A DNA stretch of 64,000 bases from Clostridia bacterium (GCA_017410325.1 JAFQRA010000021.1:124001-188000), one strand, 5' to 3'; shown: positions 15,795 to 24,467, numbered from the stretch's first letter. Translations and numbers: made by a program. The notes: generated from the sequence alone by a model not told the origin.

Positions 15795-16885
15795 TATTCC
15801 TCCTTGGTTAATCTGAGCGCCTGCGCCGAATAAAGCTCGGCACGGGAAAGCTCAACCATATCCTGCAGCATTATGTCGTCCCAGATTACCTGCGTGCCGC
15901 CCGAAAGTCCGAAAAGTCTCAGGCAGGTGTCGGCAAGCCTTGTTATTGCGGGTGTAAGTATTCTGCGGTAGGCTTCAAGCTCGCTTGTCAGAGCATCTGC
16001 CTGCTGTGAGGACATTCTCTCCGTGCTCGACCAGCTTAAGCCCAGCAGAAACGGCGGTAATCCCGTTTTTGAAACAATCTGTTCAAGCAGCTGTCTTACG
16101 GGTATTTCGCTGTCCGGAATCTGTGTTTCCGAGCCGATAGCCTTAATCTGAATGTCACCCACGGCAACGAAATCTCTCACGCTCTCGCTGCTCATGGCGC
16201 TGCTCCATTCCTTTGCAACCTGCATTGCCCTTTCCTTGGCGTATGCCTTGTCAAGCGCATCGTTTGCAGGCTTGTAGGTTACTGCAAAGCGTGTGTTGCC
16301 AAGGCGCTCCCAGTTGGTGCCCGTAGTTCTGAAAATCTGCATAAGCGTCTGTGCAACAAAGGGCAGGCCGCTCAGCAGCGAATTTCCGCAAAGCTCGCCG
16401 GGCTTCGGATTAAGAGCCGACATAATGACAAGCTCGGGGTACCTGACTTTCTGCGGTGTACCAGAACAAACCGTGAAAACGTCGATATCAATGCCGTTTG
16501 CGTTTCGCTTCAGTTCAATATTTTCCAGCGGTGCGTTAAAAAGCGCAACGGGGAGCCCCGTGCTGTCCGTAACGATTTCACCTATGGCCGTGCCGTAGGT
16601 GAGAAGCTGTTCAAAGTAGCTCGATACAAAGCTTTCAAGTCCGAGGGAATTGCCGTTGACGTTTACCGAGTCAAAAAAGCGGTCAAGCGTTTCCTGTGCG
16701 GCAGAGTCCGTACAGCGTATGCAAAAGCCGCCCGTAAGTCTTACAAGCTTCATAATTGCCGCATCAATAATCGGTACGGCATCCCTGAGCGCCGAATACA
16801 GCCGAAGCTGTTGTCTGCCCAATGCCGAACAGCTTTCCAGAAACGCAAACGGGTTTTGCGTGTGTCCCGTCTGTACCGAGCACAC
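15794..16885 (-). CDS. Phage portal protein
   Basis: 363 residues from a GTG. It forms the dodecameric DNA channel at one capsid vertex in characterised phages. Seen: VPIIDAAIMKLVRLTGG near the N-terminus, a wing region, QLLEQIVSKTGLPPFLLGLS (about 266-285), and the typical SSTERMSSQQADALTSELEA followed by the stem helix. No ATG or good ribosome site precedes the GTG, so the true start could be a few codons upstream. It begins 33 bases after the large-terminase stop. Confidence 0.82.
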   Translation of the reverse strand: MCSVQTGHTQNPFAFLESCSALGRQQLRLYSALRDAVPIIDAAIMKLVRLTGGFCIRCTDSAAQETLDRFFDSVNVNGNSLGLESFVSSYFEQLLTYGTAIGEIVTDSTGLPVALFNAPLENIELKRNANGIDIDVFTVCSGTPQKVRYPELVIMSALNPKPGELCGNSLLSGLPFVAQTLMQIFRTTGTNWERLGNTRFAVTYKPANDALDKAYAKERAMQVAKEWSSAMSSESVRDFVAVGDIQIKAIGSETQIPDSEIPVRQLLEQIVSKTGLPPFLLGLSWSSTERMSSQQADALTSELEAYRRILTPAITRLADTCLRLFGLSGGTQVIWDDIMLQDMVELSRAELYSAQALRLTKEE

Positions 16886-16917
16886 CTCGGCTTCAGCGGT
16901 GTTCTTTTTGCTTTTTC

Positions 16918-18210
16918 TTATAGCCTTTCATTCCTTTCCTGTGCAATGGCGAAAAAGTCGCTTTCACCCGTTTGCATAAGTGTTGTCACAAAGTAGCGCA
17001 GGTCGTCCATTGCGTGGTCGTTGGTCTTTTTCGGGGTATCCTTCGTGCAGTTGTCCTCCCAGCGGTACAGCGAGAATTCACGGATGATGTCACGGCAGGG
17101 TGAGCAGATTTTGATTTTTCCGCCCTTTAACGCTTCGGACACCTTTCTGATTCCGTCAAGCACGTCGTTTCTTGCGGGAACAACACGGAATCTGCCGTGC
17201 CTGCGTATGCATTCAATAAAGCTTGCCGCAGACGGGTCAACGGTAACGGAGTCAATCTCTCTGTCACCTGCCAGCTTTTCAAGTGCGCTGTAGTGCTCTT
17301 CATCCGTTTTCTGTTCGCCGAGCAGGCGTGAATCGTGGTAGTATTCGTCTATCCTGTACCAGATTCCGTTTTGCTTTCCCCACAGCCCGAAGGAGGCGGG
17401 GTTTACCGTACCGTAGTCACACGAAATGCAGTACCGCTCAAATTCACCGCCAGGCACTTCGCACACGTTTCTGCTCTCGCAGAAAAACGGGTAAACAAGT
17501 CCCTGCACCGCAACCCACTTGCCCTCAACGAAGCGCTCGTAAAACGAGCCGCTGTAAAGACTGCGGTAACGCTCCATAATCTGCCTTGTCAGCGAGGGGT
17601 TGTCCTGCATTAAAAAATGAAGGTAAAGGCAGTTCTTTTCCTCACTTTTCTTTATCCATTCCTCGTGAAACCAGTGAAGCGGATTGTCGGGGTTGCAGTT
17701 GAACCAGAATTTTGAGCCCTCAACCGAACAGCGTGCAAGTGCCTGCTCAACGAACGAGCGCGGCATAAGCGCAACCTCGTCCAGCAAAACGCCGCCGAGT
17801 GTCATACCCTGAATAAGCGATGCGGAGGATTCATCCTTACCGCCGAAAAGATAAAAGTTGTTTGCCTTGCCGTCAAAGGAAATCTCAATAAGATTTTTCG
17901 ACACCTTTTCGGTGCACTCAAAGCCAAGCTCTCTGAGCACGGGCAGCAGTGGAGTTATAACGTTTCTTTTCAGCGAGGTCACCGTTTTGCCGCAGATTGC
18001 AAACGCCGTGCCGTCAAAAGCGGAAAAAGCCCAGGCGATAAACGAAATTGACATACAAAGCGTCTTGCCCGACCTTACCGCACCGTCACAGATTATTGCA
18101 TCACGCATTTTATGGGGCGAAGAAGGGCACCACCAGGTGAGTGCGGTCAGCTGCTTTTCGGAAAACGGTTTAAAACTACTGTAAAGCTTCTTGACTTTAC
18201 TCAAACGCAT
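16918..18210 (-). CDS. Phage terminase large subunit (PBSX-like)
   Basis: 430 residues from the ATG at 18210. The ATPase half shows Walker A GAVRSGKT (43-50), VLLDEV Walker B (141-146) and the coupling motif FNCNPDNP (about 170-177). The nuclease half shows CISCDYGTVNP (Asp 265), VTVDPSAASF, and a late acidic region NDHAMDDLRY. Both enzymatic halves look intact, so DNA packaging is possible. It overlaps terS by 14 bases; the ribosome site is close to the ATG, and translation is probably coupled. Confidence 0.92.
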   Translation of the reverse strand: MRLSKVKKLYSSFKPFSEKQLTALTWWCPSSPHKMRDAIICDGAVRSGKTLCMSISFIAWAFSAFDGTAFAICGKTVTSLKRNVITPLLPVLRELGFECTEKVSKNLIEISFDGKANNFYLFGGKDESSASLIQGMTLGGVLLDEVALMPRSFVEQALARCSVEGSKFWFNCNPDNPLHWFHEEWIKKSEEKNCLYLHFLMQDNPSLTRQIMERYRSLYSGSFYERFVEGKWVAVQGLVYPFFCESRNVCEVPGGEFERYCISCDYGTVNPASFGLWGKQNGIWYRIDEYYHDSRLLGEQKTDEEHYSALEKLAGDREIDSVTVDPSAASFIECIRRHGRFRVVPARNDVLDGIRKVSEALKGGKIKICSPCRDIIREFSLYRWEDNCTKDTPKKTNDHAMDDLRYFVTTLMQTGESDFFAIAQERNERL

Positions 18211-18670
18211 CTCTCCCGTAAAGTGCCTTTGCCGAGCTGTTGAGTGCCTCGTAAAACGGCAGAGCGGCCGCAGCCTCACCTTCACTCATTTCGGCAAGCC
18301 TTTCAAGCGGTTTAAGCCTGTCGAAAAATTTGATTTCCAGTCCGCCGCCCTTGGGGCGTTTTATTTCGGCTACGTTAAACAAATCCATTTCCGCAAGCTC
18401 CTCTTTAGTCGGAGCTTCCTCACGGAAAAGCAGGCTCAGCGCATCGGCTGCAGAGCCGAAGGCAAGCCGTTTGTAGCCTGTTGCCGCCTCCGTCTGAATT
18501 GGCTTGAAGCGGGCGGAAACTGCGGCGATTTCCTCGGCTATTTCCTTGCGCGCAAGCAGCTTCACCGAAGCACTTTTGGGGCTTAGCGTATAGCCGGACC
18601 TTGCCGCCGCCTCGCTCCCGTTGCGAAGCATTGCGTAGTTTAAGCAAAACAGCTTTTCGCGTTTGCTCAA
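18197..18670 (-). CDS. Phage terminase small subunit
   Basis: 157 residues if read from the TTG at 18670. The N-terminal DNA-binding part REKLFCLNYAMLRNGSEAAARSGYT, split as REKLFCLNYA then NGSEAAARSGYT, is typical of Terminase_2 proteins. The rest is helical, with a Pro-Lys-Gly loop. The ribosome site AAGGTG lies 20 bases before the TTG but 5 bases before an in-frame ATC at 18685, where the family's usual MAKK start would fall. First gene of the module. Confidence 0.82.
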   Translation of the reverse strand: MSKREKLFCLNYAMLRNGSEAAARSGYTLSPKSASVKLLARKEIAEEIAAVSARFKPIQTEAATGYKRLAFGSAADALSLLFREEAPTKEELAEMDLFNVAEIKRPKGGGLEIKFFDRLKPLERLAEMSEGEAAAALPFYEALNSSAKALYGRDAFE

Positions 18671-18746
18671 TTGTTTCTTTGCGATTTTTTCACCTTCTCA
18701 CATTTTTGTAGAGCAGTTTTTCCGTGCGGCGGAAATTACACGAAAG

Positions 18747-18768
18747 TGTAAAGCTGATACGCTTTACA
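18747..18768. promoter_or_regulatory. Inverted repeat upstream of the phage module
   Basis: TGTAAAGC (18747-18754), six-base loop, GCTTTACA (18761-18768), about 75-95 bases before terS. It could be an operator or leader hairpin. No clear -35/-10 pair was found nearby. Confidence 0.35.
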
Positions 18769-18900
18769 ACGGTTAGCCTTAACACTTTTTAAAAACTCCT
18801 CTCACTCAAAAGGGGTACAGCCCGTTTTTTTACGCAAAAAGGTTGACAAAAACGGCAAAAATCCAAAATGTTAACAAATTGTTCATAAATAGGCATAAAA

Positions 18901-18937
18901 ATAAGCGCCTGAACATTGTTTTCGTTCAGGCGCTTAT
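18901..18937 (-). terminator. Terminator after the small acidic gene
   Basis: 14-bp stem ATAAGCGCCTGAAC (18901-18914) with GTTCAGGCGCTTAT (18924-18937). On the minus strand the stem runs into TTTTTATG. Confidence 0.88.
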
Positions 18938-18944
18938 GTGCTTG

Positions 18945-19361
18945 TTATTGATATTTAATGTTATGCTTTTGACACCAATTCACAGCGTCGTTATACAATT
19001 TTTTTCTTTCAAATCCATACCAGTTTTCTGACATTCCTTCTTCAACTTCAATTAATGTTTTGAAGGCTAAATCAAAATTACCGTTTGCTTGGGTAACGAG
19101 TTTTTCTGTTTTATCTTGGAGTGGTCTGGAATTATATTCTGCTAAAAATTCCTTTTCAAGTTCTATAATATCTGTTTGAAAGAGAGGTATAAAATACTCG
19201 GATTGTAATATATCATCCGTATCCTTGTATGAATACTCTTTAATTAAGCTTTCCGAAGAATATATCTGATAATCATCTTTACCAAACCACCAGTACGGCT
19301 CCGATGTAATATCAGTATAATGTCTTCCGTAATACATTATATCTTTGATATTTATTTTCAT
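18945..19361 (-). CDS. Small acidic cytoplasmic protein of unknown function
   Basis: 138 residues from the ATG at 19361, with AGGAG six bases upstream; a longer frame from 19397 has no ribosome site. It is acidic and Tyr/Glu-rich, with no signal peptide or membrane helix. A patch YWWFGKDDYQIYSS (about 23-36) and a C-terminal helical half are visible. Not recognised. It begins 20 bases after the stop of the TPP enzyme and shares its transcript and terminator. Confidence 0.7.
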   Translation of the reverse strand: MKINIKDIMYYGRHYTDITSEPYWWFGKDDYQIYSSESLIKEYSYKDTDDILQSEYFIPLFQTDIIELEKEFLAEYNSRPLQDKTEKLVTQANGNFDLAFKTLIEVEEGMSENWYGFERKKLYNDAVNWCQKHNIKYQ

Positions 19362-19380
19362 AATTTCTCCTATGATTTTG

Positions 19381-21195
19381 CTAATCAACCAAATCAATTA
19401 TCATATTTTCTTTTAATTCTTCTCGGCTTAAAAACGGTGCAAGGTCTTCAAGCGGAGCGGAAACGATAGTGCCGTCCTCAAGTCGCTTTGACGAAGCCTT
19501 GGGCTCAAATTTCTGCTCGGGGCTGACAACAACCTCACAGAAAACAGGACCTTCCTCTTTCAGCACCTCGTCAATAACCTTTGAAAGCTCCTTGTTTTTG
19601 TCGCAGCGGTAATACTTCATTCCGTAAGCGGGCACGAGCTTTGACATGTCGGGAAAACTCAAATCACCGCTTTCGGGGCCTATACCAACCAACGGCTCAC
19701 CGAAAAAATTTTTCTGCGACTGCCTTATTGAGTGGTAGCCGCCGTTGTTAATCATAAACGTCTTAATCGGCAGGCGGTTTTGCAGTATCGTCTGCATCTC
19801 CTGTAAATTCATCTGTATGCTGCCGTCACCCGTTATGAGGATAATATCTCTGTCCTTTTCCGCAAAAGCAACGCCTATTGCCGCAGGCAAATCGTACCCC
19901 ATTGAAGCAATGGCGGAATTAATAATAAACCGCTGATTTTTCTTTATCACATAAGCGTGGCTGCCCACAACGCAGGCAGAGCCGTTGCCGACAACCGTAA
20001 TATCGCCCTCATCAAGCTTTGAGCTTAACTCCTTGATAAAAGCGTAAACGTTGGCTTCTTCACATTCGTAGTGCTTGGGAAGCACTACGGGATATTTAAT
20101 CTTCCAATCGGTGCATCTGTCGTGCCAGTCGGATTTCGGGAAGCTGAAATTTCTTTCGTCAATTCTTCTTTCAAGTGCCTCAAGGAAATCCTTTGCATCC
20201 GCCCAAATCGGAAAATCGGCGTTTACGTTGGGCTTTTTCAGTTCTTCGCTGTCAATATCAACTACTATTTTTTTGGCGGACCTTGCCCAGGTCTGATAGT
20301 TATAGCCTACCTGCCTTATGCTCAGTCTGCTGCCGACACTCAGCAACAAATCGCTGTTCTGTACGGCAAAGTTACCGGGTCTGTCGCCCATTATGCCTGC
20401 CCTGCCGACGTACAAAGCGTTTTCGTCCTCAATACAGTCAATGCTGTTCCAGCCCGTAACAACGGGAATGTTCAGCTTGTTTGCAACGCGGTAAAACACC
20501 TCGTGTGCGCCTGCAATTCTCACGCCGTTGCCAACGTTGAAAACGGGCCTCTCACTGCCTGCAATAAGGTCAAGCACCTTGTCAGCCGTTTCGTCACTAA
20601 CGGGGCAGGGGAGAGTGATATCTTCTTCGCCGTCGTATGCAATAAGCTCATCGGTTTCAATATATGCACCCTGAACATTCATCGGAATATCTAACCAGCA
20701 CGGGCCGGGTCTGCCGCTTTGGCAGAGCTTGAGCGCCTTTTCAAGGCAGTATCTTATCCGCCAAGGCTCAATAACCATTTCGCTGTACTTCGTCATGCAG
20801 TCAACTGCCTTCGTAATGTCAAACTCCTGGTCGCCCATTGCGCGCAGATTCAGTCCGCTTCCTCTTGCCGTCGTGTCGTAGCGTACCTGACCCGAAATAA
20901 TCAGCATCGGAATAGAATCAAGCCAACCGCCCACAACACCCGTAATGGCGTTTGTGCCGCCGGGGCCCGTCGTAACGCAGACACCTGCAATTTTATTGTG
21001 AATTCTCGCGTAAGCCTCCGCCGCTATTGCACACGCCTGCTCGTGGTGGTTGTAAACACAGCGTAAGCCCTCTTGATGGCCGAAGGCATCGTTGAGGTGC
21101 ATTGCGCCGCCGCCCGTAACGGTAAACAGCGTGTCAATGCCGTTGTCAACCAGAAACTGTGATATATAGTTCGAAACCTTGATTTTCATTTTCAT
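19381..21195 (-). CDS. Thiamine-pyrophosphate enzyme, acetolactate-synthase-like
   Basis: 604 residues with three TPP-family domains. The N-terminal Pyr domain has VTGGGAMHLNDA and the cofactor-activating Glu in YNHHEQACAIAAEAYAR (about residue 50). The central domain has GNGVRIAG. The C-terminal PP domain has the TPP/Mg motif GDGSIQMNLQEMQTI ending in MINN. The family condenses 2-keto acids. No ilvN or ilvC adjoins it; similar stand-alone enzymes occur in polysaccharide clusters, so a sugar-branch reaction is an alternative. There is no good ribosome site; the leader is only about 20 bases, and ATG 21189 is another possible start. Confidence 0.82.
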   Translation of the reverse strand: MKMKIKVSNYISQFLVDNGIDTLFTVTGGGAMHLNDAFGHQEGLRCVYNHHEQACAIAAEAYARIHNKIAGVCVTTGPGGTNAITGVVGGWLDSIPMLIISGQVRYDTTARGSGLNLRAMGDQEFDITKAVDCMTKYSEMVIEPWRIRYCLEKALKLCQSGRPGPCWLDIPMNVQGAYIETDELIAYDGEEDITLPCPVSDETADKVLDLIAGSERPVFNVGNGVRIAGAHEVFYRVANKLNIPVVTGWNSIDCIEDENALYVGRAGIMGDRPGNFAVQNSDLLLSVGSRLSIRQVGYNYQTWARSAKKIVVDIDSEELKKPNVNADFPIWADAKDFLEALERRIDERNFSFPKSDWHDRCTDWKIKYPVVLPKHYECEEANVYAFIKELSSKLDEGDITVVGNGSACVVGSHAYVIKKNQRFIINSAIASMGYDLPAAIGVAFAEKDRDIILITGDGSIQMNLQEMQTILQNRLPIKTFMINNGGYHSIRQSQKNFFGEPLVGIGPESGDLSFPDMSKLVPAYGMKYYRCDKNKELSKVIDEVLKEEGPVFCEVVVSPEQKFEPKASSKRLEDGTIVSAPLEDLAPFLSREELKENMIIDLVD

Positions 21196-21221
21196 CACCG
21201 AAGAAGTTTGATATTATAAAT

Positions 21222-21250
21222 ATTATACATTATAAGTATAGGCGTGTCAA
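21222..21250 (-). promoter_or_regulatory. Consensus promoter for the TPP enzyme
   Basis: Minus strand TTGACA (21250-21245), exactly 17 bases, TATAAT (21227-21222). Both hexamers are perfect, suggesting strong transcription. Confidence 0.85.
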
Positions 21251-21393
21251 ATTGCAGTTTTGCATTGCAGCGAAAGGCTTTTGGATTTTGTGTTTTATCT
21301 GTAACTTTTTAATGCTTTTTATCATTTAACTATACTGACCTTTTTTAGGCAGCAAGGTGTTGGTTTTGCTGCCTTAAGAAAGGAAGATAAATA

Positions 21394-21576
21394 ATGCTCA
21401 AAGAAAAATTTTACGATAATAACCATATGTATATAGCCGTTCTCGAAAATGATATTTTGATTATAGCATACGAGGACGGCACGGCTAAAGATCTCAACGG
21501 CAATCGCTATCGGCTCATTTCCCACCTCGACGAAAACGATGAAACCGTACCCGACGGCTGGCAGCTCATAAAATAA
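21394..21576 (+). CDS. Small hypothetical protein (60 aa)
   Basis: 60 residues with a fair ribosome site AAAGGAAG eleven bases before the ATG. It is acidic and compact: MYIAVLENDILIIAYEDGTA then LISHLDENDETVPDGWQL. No signal or membrane helix. A hairpin (AGGCAGCAA 21347-21355 with TTGCTGCCT 21366-21374) lies in the leader just before the ribosome site. The call rests on the ribosome site and protein-like composition. No family known to me. Confidence 0.55.
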   Translation: MLKEKFYDNNHMYIAVLENDILIIAYEDGTAKDLNGNRYRLISHLDENDETVPDGWQLIK

Positions 21577-21750
21577 CCCCACCGCCGCAACCATAATCGG
21601 AATAAATATTTAAACTGTCAGCAAAACCAACACGTTATTTATCGACTCGTTTTGACTTGCATTTTGACTTGCATTTTTTGCACAAAGCGGATAAAAACAG
21701 CGTAAAGCAGATAAAAAACTATTTGGAAAAGCAGTGTAAAACGCAAAAGA

Positions 21751-21794
21751 AAAACGCTCACACTTGGCTATGCAGAGCCGTTTGTGAGCGTTTT
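21751..21794. terminator. Terminator hairpin within the duplicated tRNA flank
   Basis: Stem AAAACGCTCACA (21751-21762) with TGTGAGCGTTTT (21783-21794); an inner GGCT/AGCC hairpin makes it Y-shaped. T runs on both strands. It may now serve the small gene at 21394. Confidence 0.75.
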
Positions 21795-21823
21795 TGTTCT
21801 TGGCAGGGGCAGAAGGACTTGAA

Positions 21824-21948
21824 GTTGCTTCGCAACCCCTCTTGCGGTGCCCAAAATTCATTACGGCTTGGAGCGCCTATGAATTTTGACCGCTGCGCCA
21901 TCCTCGCCTTGCTTTATCCGCCACAGGCGGCGCTTCAGCGACGATGCC
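21824..21948. repeat. 125-base structured insert inside the tRNA-Trp fragment
   Basis: It splits the tRNA fragment. Internal inverted repeats: GTTGC-ttc-GCAAC (21824-21836), CAAAATTCAT (21852-21861) with ATGAATTTTG (21879-21888), and CCGCC-aca-GGCGG (21918-21930). No coding capacity. It looks like a small non-autonomous palindromic element. Confidence 0.55.
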
Positions 21949-21966
21949 CGGCACGCGGTTTTGGAG

Positions 21967-22238
21967 TCGTCACATTTGGTTAAAAAAGTCAAGCAGAACA
22001 GGGAAATCCGAGAGTTTCGCCCTGAACTGACAGTTGTTTTGACAGTAGCGTAATGTCATATTATCAAGTAAATGTCATTTACATAAAAATTAGCGCTTCG
22101 TACGTACCTTGTATGTGATTTGTACGTAATTGTCTTTTACACTACCATAATTTGAAGATATACTTAATTTTTATAAACTATAATTCATTTGTTGACTATA
22201 CTTTAGTAGCGTGTTAAAATTTTGGCGGAGGTGTTTTT
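21967..22238. other. AT-rich gap before the beta-helix gene
   Basis: No gene. Several direct repeats of CGTAC/GTACGTA lie near 22100-22130. The ribosome site GGAGG lies 7 bases before the ATG at 22239. TTGACT near 22192 could be a -35, but no matching -10 is clear. Confidence 0.4.
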
Positions 22239-23780
22239 ATGAAAATGCTCAATAAATTTTTTTGTATCGTGCTTTGCTTGTGCATAACAGCTTCGGCAAC
22301 GGTCTTTGCCTCGGCGTCCACGGGTACGGTTTACTATGTTGATTCAATAGCCGGAGATGACTCCAACAGTGGTTTATCGCCCGACAAGGCTTTTAAGACA
22401 ATCGAAAAAGCTGCTTCGATTTTATATTACGGTGGAGACAGCGTTCTTTTCAAGGCAGGCGGTGTTTACATAGGTAATTTTGGTGTTATGGGAACTTCCG
22501 ACGCCTCAAATCCGATAACTATCGGCTCTTACGGTGAAGGTGCGAAGCCTCTGTTTACCTCGTCAAAGGAAAATGATCCCGTTATAGCTCTTTATGATGC
22601 TTCGGGTTGGATTATTGAAAATATTGAAATAACTGCTCCGAAAGGTACGGGTATTCTTGTTTATTACAGAAATACGTGCGTAAAAGATGTAATTATACGG
22701 AATGTTACTCTTCATGATATACAGAATTATCCTTCAGACAATTACTTTAGCAGCAGTAGGGCTGCAATCCGTCTGATGGGCTCGCCCGTAACTCCGGGTG
22801 CTCATCTTGAGAATATAACCGTTGACGGCTGTGAAATATATGACTGCGGTTACGGCATTTTCACGGGAAGTAACTACCCCAATACTCCCGAAACACCGTA
22901 CAATAAAAATATAATTGTTGAAAACTGCAGTATTCACGATTTGTGGGATGATGCGTTTATAATGTCGGATACGGATACAATTATCCTGCGCAATTCTTCA
23001 ATTATCAACACTTGTCAGAGCTCCGGTGTTTATTATACTGCTCCCGTGTGGATGTGGGGTGTTACCAACGGTCTTGTTGAAAATTGTGAGATTGCAGGTG
23101 CAAAAAATGTACTTGACGGAATGGCAGTCGATTTTGATGACCATACCGACCACAGCACATTCCAATACATTTACTCTCACGACAATGTAAGATTTATGTG
23201 GAACTGCCCTGTACACGACGACCATTACGGCAACACTGTCCGTTACTGTCTTTCTGTAAACGATAATATAACTTCAAACGGTTCCGGAAACGGTAACGAA
23301 ACAGCAGAGCACGATTTCAAGTTTTACAACAATACCATTGTCAACGGCAGCACGTATAACTTCTATATGTATGATGATGCCGTGATAAAAAATAACATAT
23401 TCATCCTCGAACCCGGTTACCTTATAAAGTTTAACCGAAAATACGATTATGATATGTCAAACAACTGCTATTGGGGCGTTACAAAGCCCATAAATGACAA
23501 AAACTCCTTCATCGCCTTGCCACAGTTTGCAGGTGAGGATTTAACAGATAAGAACAGCTTTATACTCAAAGCCTGCTCTCCGTGCATCGGTGCAGGTGTT
23601 CAGGTTGAAGAAAATATGGGTGAGCATGACTTCTTCGGTAATTCTCTTGACAGTACGCATAATATCGGCTGTTACGAGGGTGACGGTGTTGAGGGTGAAA
23701 AGGAGAGCCCGACAATCTGCGATATCCTCGTCAGTATGTTCATTGCAATATCCCGCCTGATTTCCGATTTGTTTGACTGA
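22239..23780 (+). CDS. Secreted right-handed beta-helix protein (pectate-lyase-like fold)
   Basis: 513 residues. Signal peptide about 1-26 (cut after VFASA). A DUF1565-type opening VYYVDSIAGDDSNSGLSPDKAFKTI, split as YYVDSIAGDD and NSGLSPDKAFKTI, leads into many beta-helix rungs with repeated N-I-x-I/V-E-N/D-C segments (about 110-400). This fold is used by polysaccharide lyases and hydrolases of pectin or related glycans. Catalytic residues cannot be assigned. The C-terminal 20 residues are a hydrophobic amphipathic tail. It is the main gene of the island between the two tRNA-Trp copies. Confidence 0.78.
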   Translation: MKMLNKFFCIVLCLCITASATVFASASTGTVYYVDSIAGDDSNSGLSPDKAFKTIEKAASILYYGGDSVLFKAGGVYIGNFGVMGTSDASNPITIGSYGEGAKPLFTSSKENDPVIALYDASGWIIENIEITAPKGTGILVYYRNTCVKDVIIRNVTLHDIQNYPSDNYFSSSRAAIRLMGSPVTPGAHLENITVDGCEIYDCGYGIFTGSNYPNTPETPYNKNIIVENCSIHDLWDDAFIMSDTDTIILRNSSIINTCQSSGVYYTAPVWMWGVTNGLVENCEIAGAKNVLDGMAVDFDDHTDHSTFQYIYSHDNVRFMWNCPVHDDHYGNTVRYCLSVNDNITSNGSGNGNETAEHDFKFYNNTIVNGSTYNFYMYDDAVIKNNIFILEPGYLIKFNRKYDYDMSNNCYWGVTKPINDKNSFIALPQFAGEDLTDKNSFILKACSPCIGAGVQVEENMGEHDFFGNSLDSTHNIGCYEGDGVEGEKESPTICDILVSMFIAISRLISDLFD

Positions 23781-23795
23781 TAATAAAGTAATATT

Positions 23796-23836
23796 AAAAG
23801 CTTGCATTTTTTTACGATGCAAGCTTTTGTTTTATT
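23796..23836. terminator. Bidirectional terminator between convergent genes
   Basis: Perfect 12-bp stem AAAAGCTTGCAT (23796-23807) with ATGCAAGCTTTT (23817-23828), T-rich on both sides. Confidence 0.9.
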
Positions 23837-24467
23837 TCTGAACATCTGCCTCTTTGCAGAGCTTTTCAATCATATCATCATATTTTTTTGAAATTGCCGT
23901 TTTGCGTGCGGCGGCATAATTTTCCTCTTGTGTGCCGAAATTTTCAAGACAAGCATTGATTTCTTCTTCCGTCGGTGCAAGCTCCTTTTCACCGAGAATG
24001 TTTTTAAGTTTCATAACTCCCGTATCAATATAGTAAGTGTAAAAGGTATCCATTTCAATTGTTTTTAAACCAATTGCTCCGCTTTTATCCTGACTGTTAA
24101 AGTTTTCTGCCCTTTGGCGCAAACCAACGAATGAAATGTCATCATAAATTCCGTTTTCTCTGCAAAGAACAAGTTGAATTTTAGCTTTTACACACTCACT
24201 AACTGCTCTGTCCTCAAGAGCTTTTTCCGGTGTTGTCCCGTTAAAATCCTTCTGCCAGAAATCCTCGTCAACCTTGGCGTCAAACTCAGAAATATAATAA
24301 TTTATAACATCTGCCCTTAGGCGAGCTTTGAAATAGTTAAACTCCTCCTGTGTCACCGTTTCACCGTTGACAACAGCTACCGTTGTGACTGCTTCGTCCT
24401 CGGCACACGAACACAAGAGAAACAAAAAAACTGAAATTAAAATCAAAATGGTGCGGACTGTTTTCAT
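23832..24467 (-). CDS. SurA/PrsA-like N-terminal-domain lipoprotein
   Basis: 211 residues from the ATG at 24467 (AGGGGG seven bases upstream; a GTG at 24473 is too close). The lipoprotein signal ends in LLCSC, with lipidated Cys near residue 21. It is followed by VAVVNGETVTQEEFNYFKA, the hallmark opening of SurA/PrsA/trigger-factor-like chaperone domains, and a helical body. No parvulin isomerase domain follows, so it would be a membrane-attached holdase rather than a full foldase. It faces the beta-helix gene across a shared terminator and may help that or other secreted proteins fold; this is inference. Confidence 0.72.
   Translation of the reverse strand: MKTVRTILILISVFLFLLCSCAEDEAVTTVAVVNGETVTQEEFNYFKARLRADVINYYISEFDAKVDEDFWQKDFNGTTPEKALEDRAVSECVKAKIQLVLCRENGIYDDISFVGLRQRAENFNSQDKSGAIGLKTIEMDTFYTYYIDTGVMKLKNILGEKELAPTEEEINACLENFGTQEENYAAARKTAISKKYDDMIEKLCKEADVQK

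Larger units (their letters stand above)
11873..18670 (-). mobile_element. Phage-derived HK97-type head and packaging module
   Basis: Nine same-strand, tightly packed, open genes in canonical order: small terminase, large terminase, portal, prohead protease, decoration protein, major capsid, two connector-like proteins, and a terminal protein with a fibre-like C-terminus. There is no integrase, repressor, replication, tail tube, tape measure, holin or lysin next to them. Flanks are ordinary chromosomal genes. No frameshift or stop was seen. This may be a decayed prophage that kept only its head genes, or a domesticated/satellite capsid cassette. Confidence 0.85.
21681..21966 (-). pseudogene. 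Broken copy of the tRNA-Trp 3' half and its terminator
   Basis: Bases 21681-21823 align without gaps to 25366-25508, with 10 differences in 143 positions. The match covers the downstream terminator and the last 23 bases of tRNA-Trp (21801-21823, ending in CCA). A further 18 bases of the tRNA (21949-21966) follow after a foreign 125-base insert. The 5' third of the tRNA is missing, so it cannot fold. It resembles an attachment-site remnant or a segmental duplication. Confidence 0.85.

Noticed and set aside
11873-18670. Encapsulin system
   Set aside because: Terminase, portal and protease genes are present, which encapsulin systems lack.
20071-20694. Long open frame antisense to the TPP enzyme gene (207 codons)
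   Set aside because: No ribosome site or promoter, and the other strand encodes a complete conserved enzyme.
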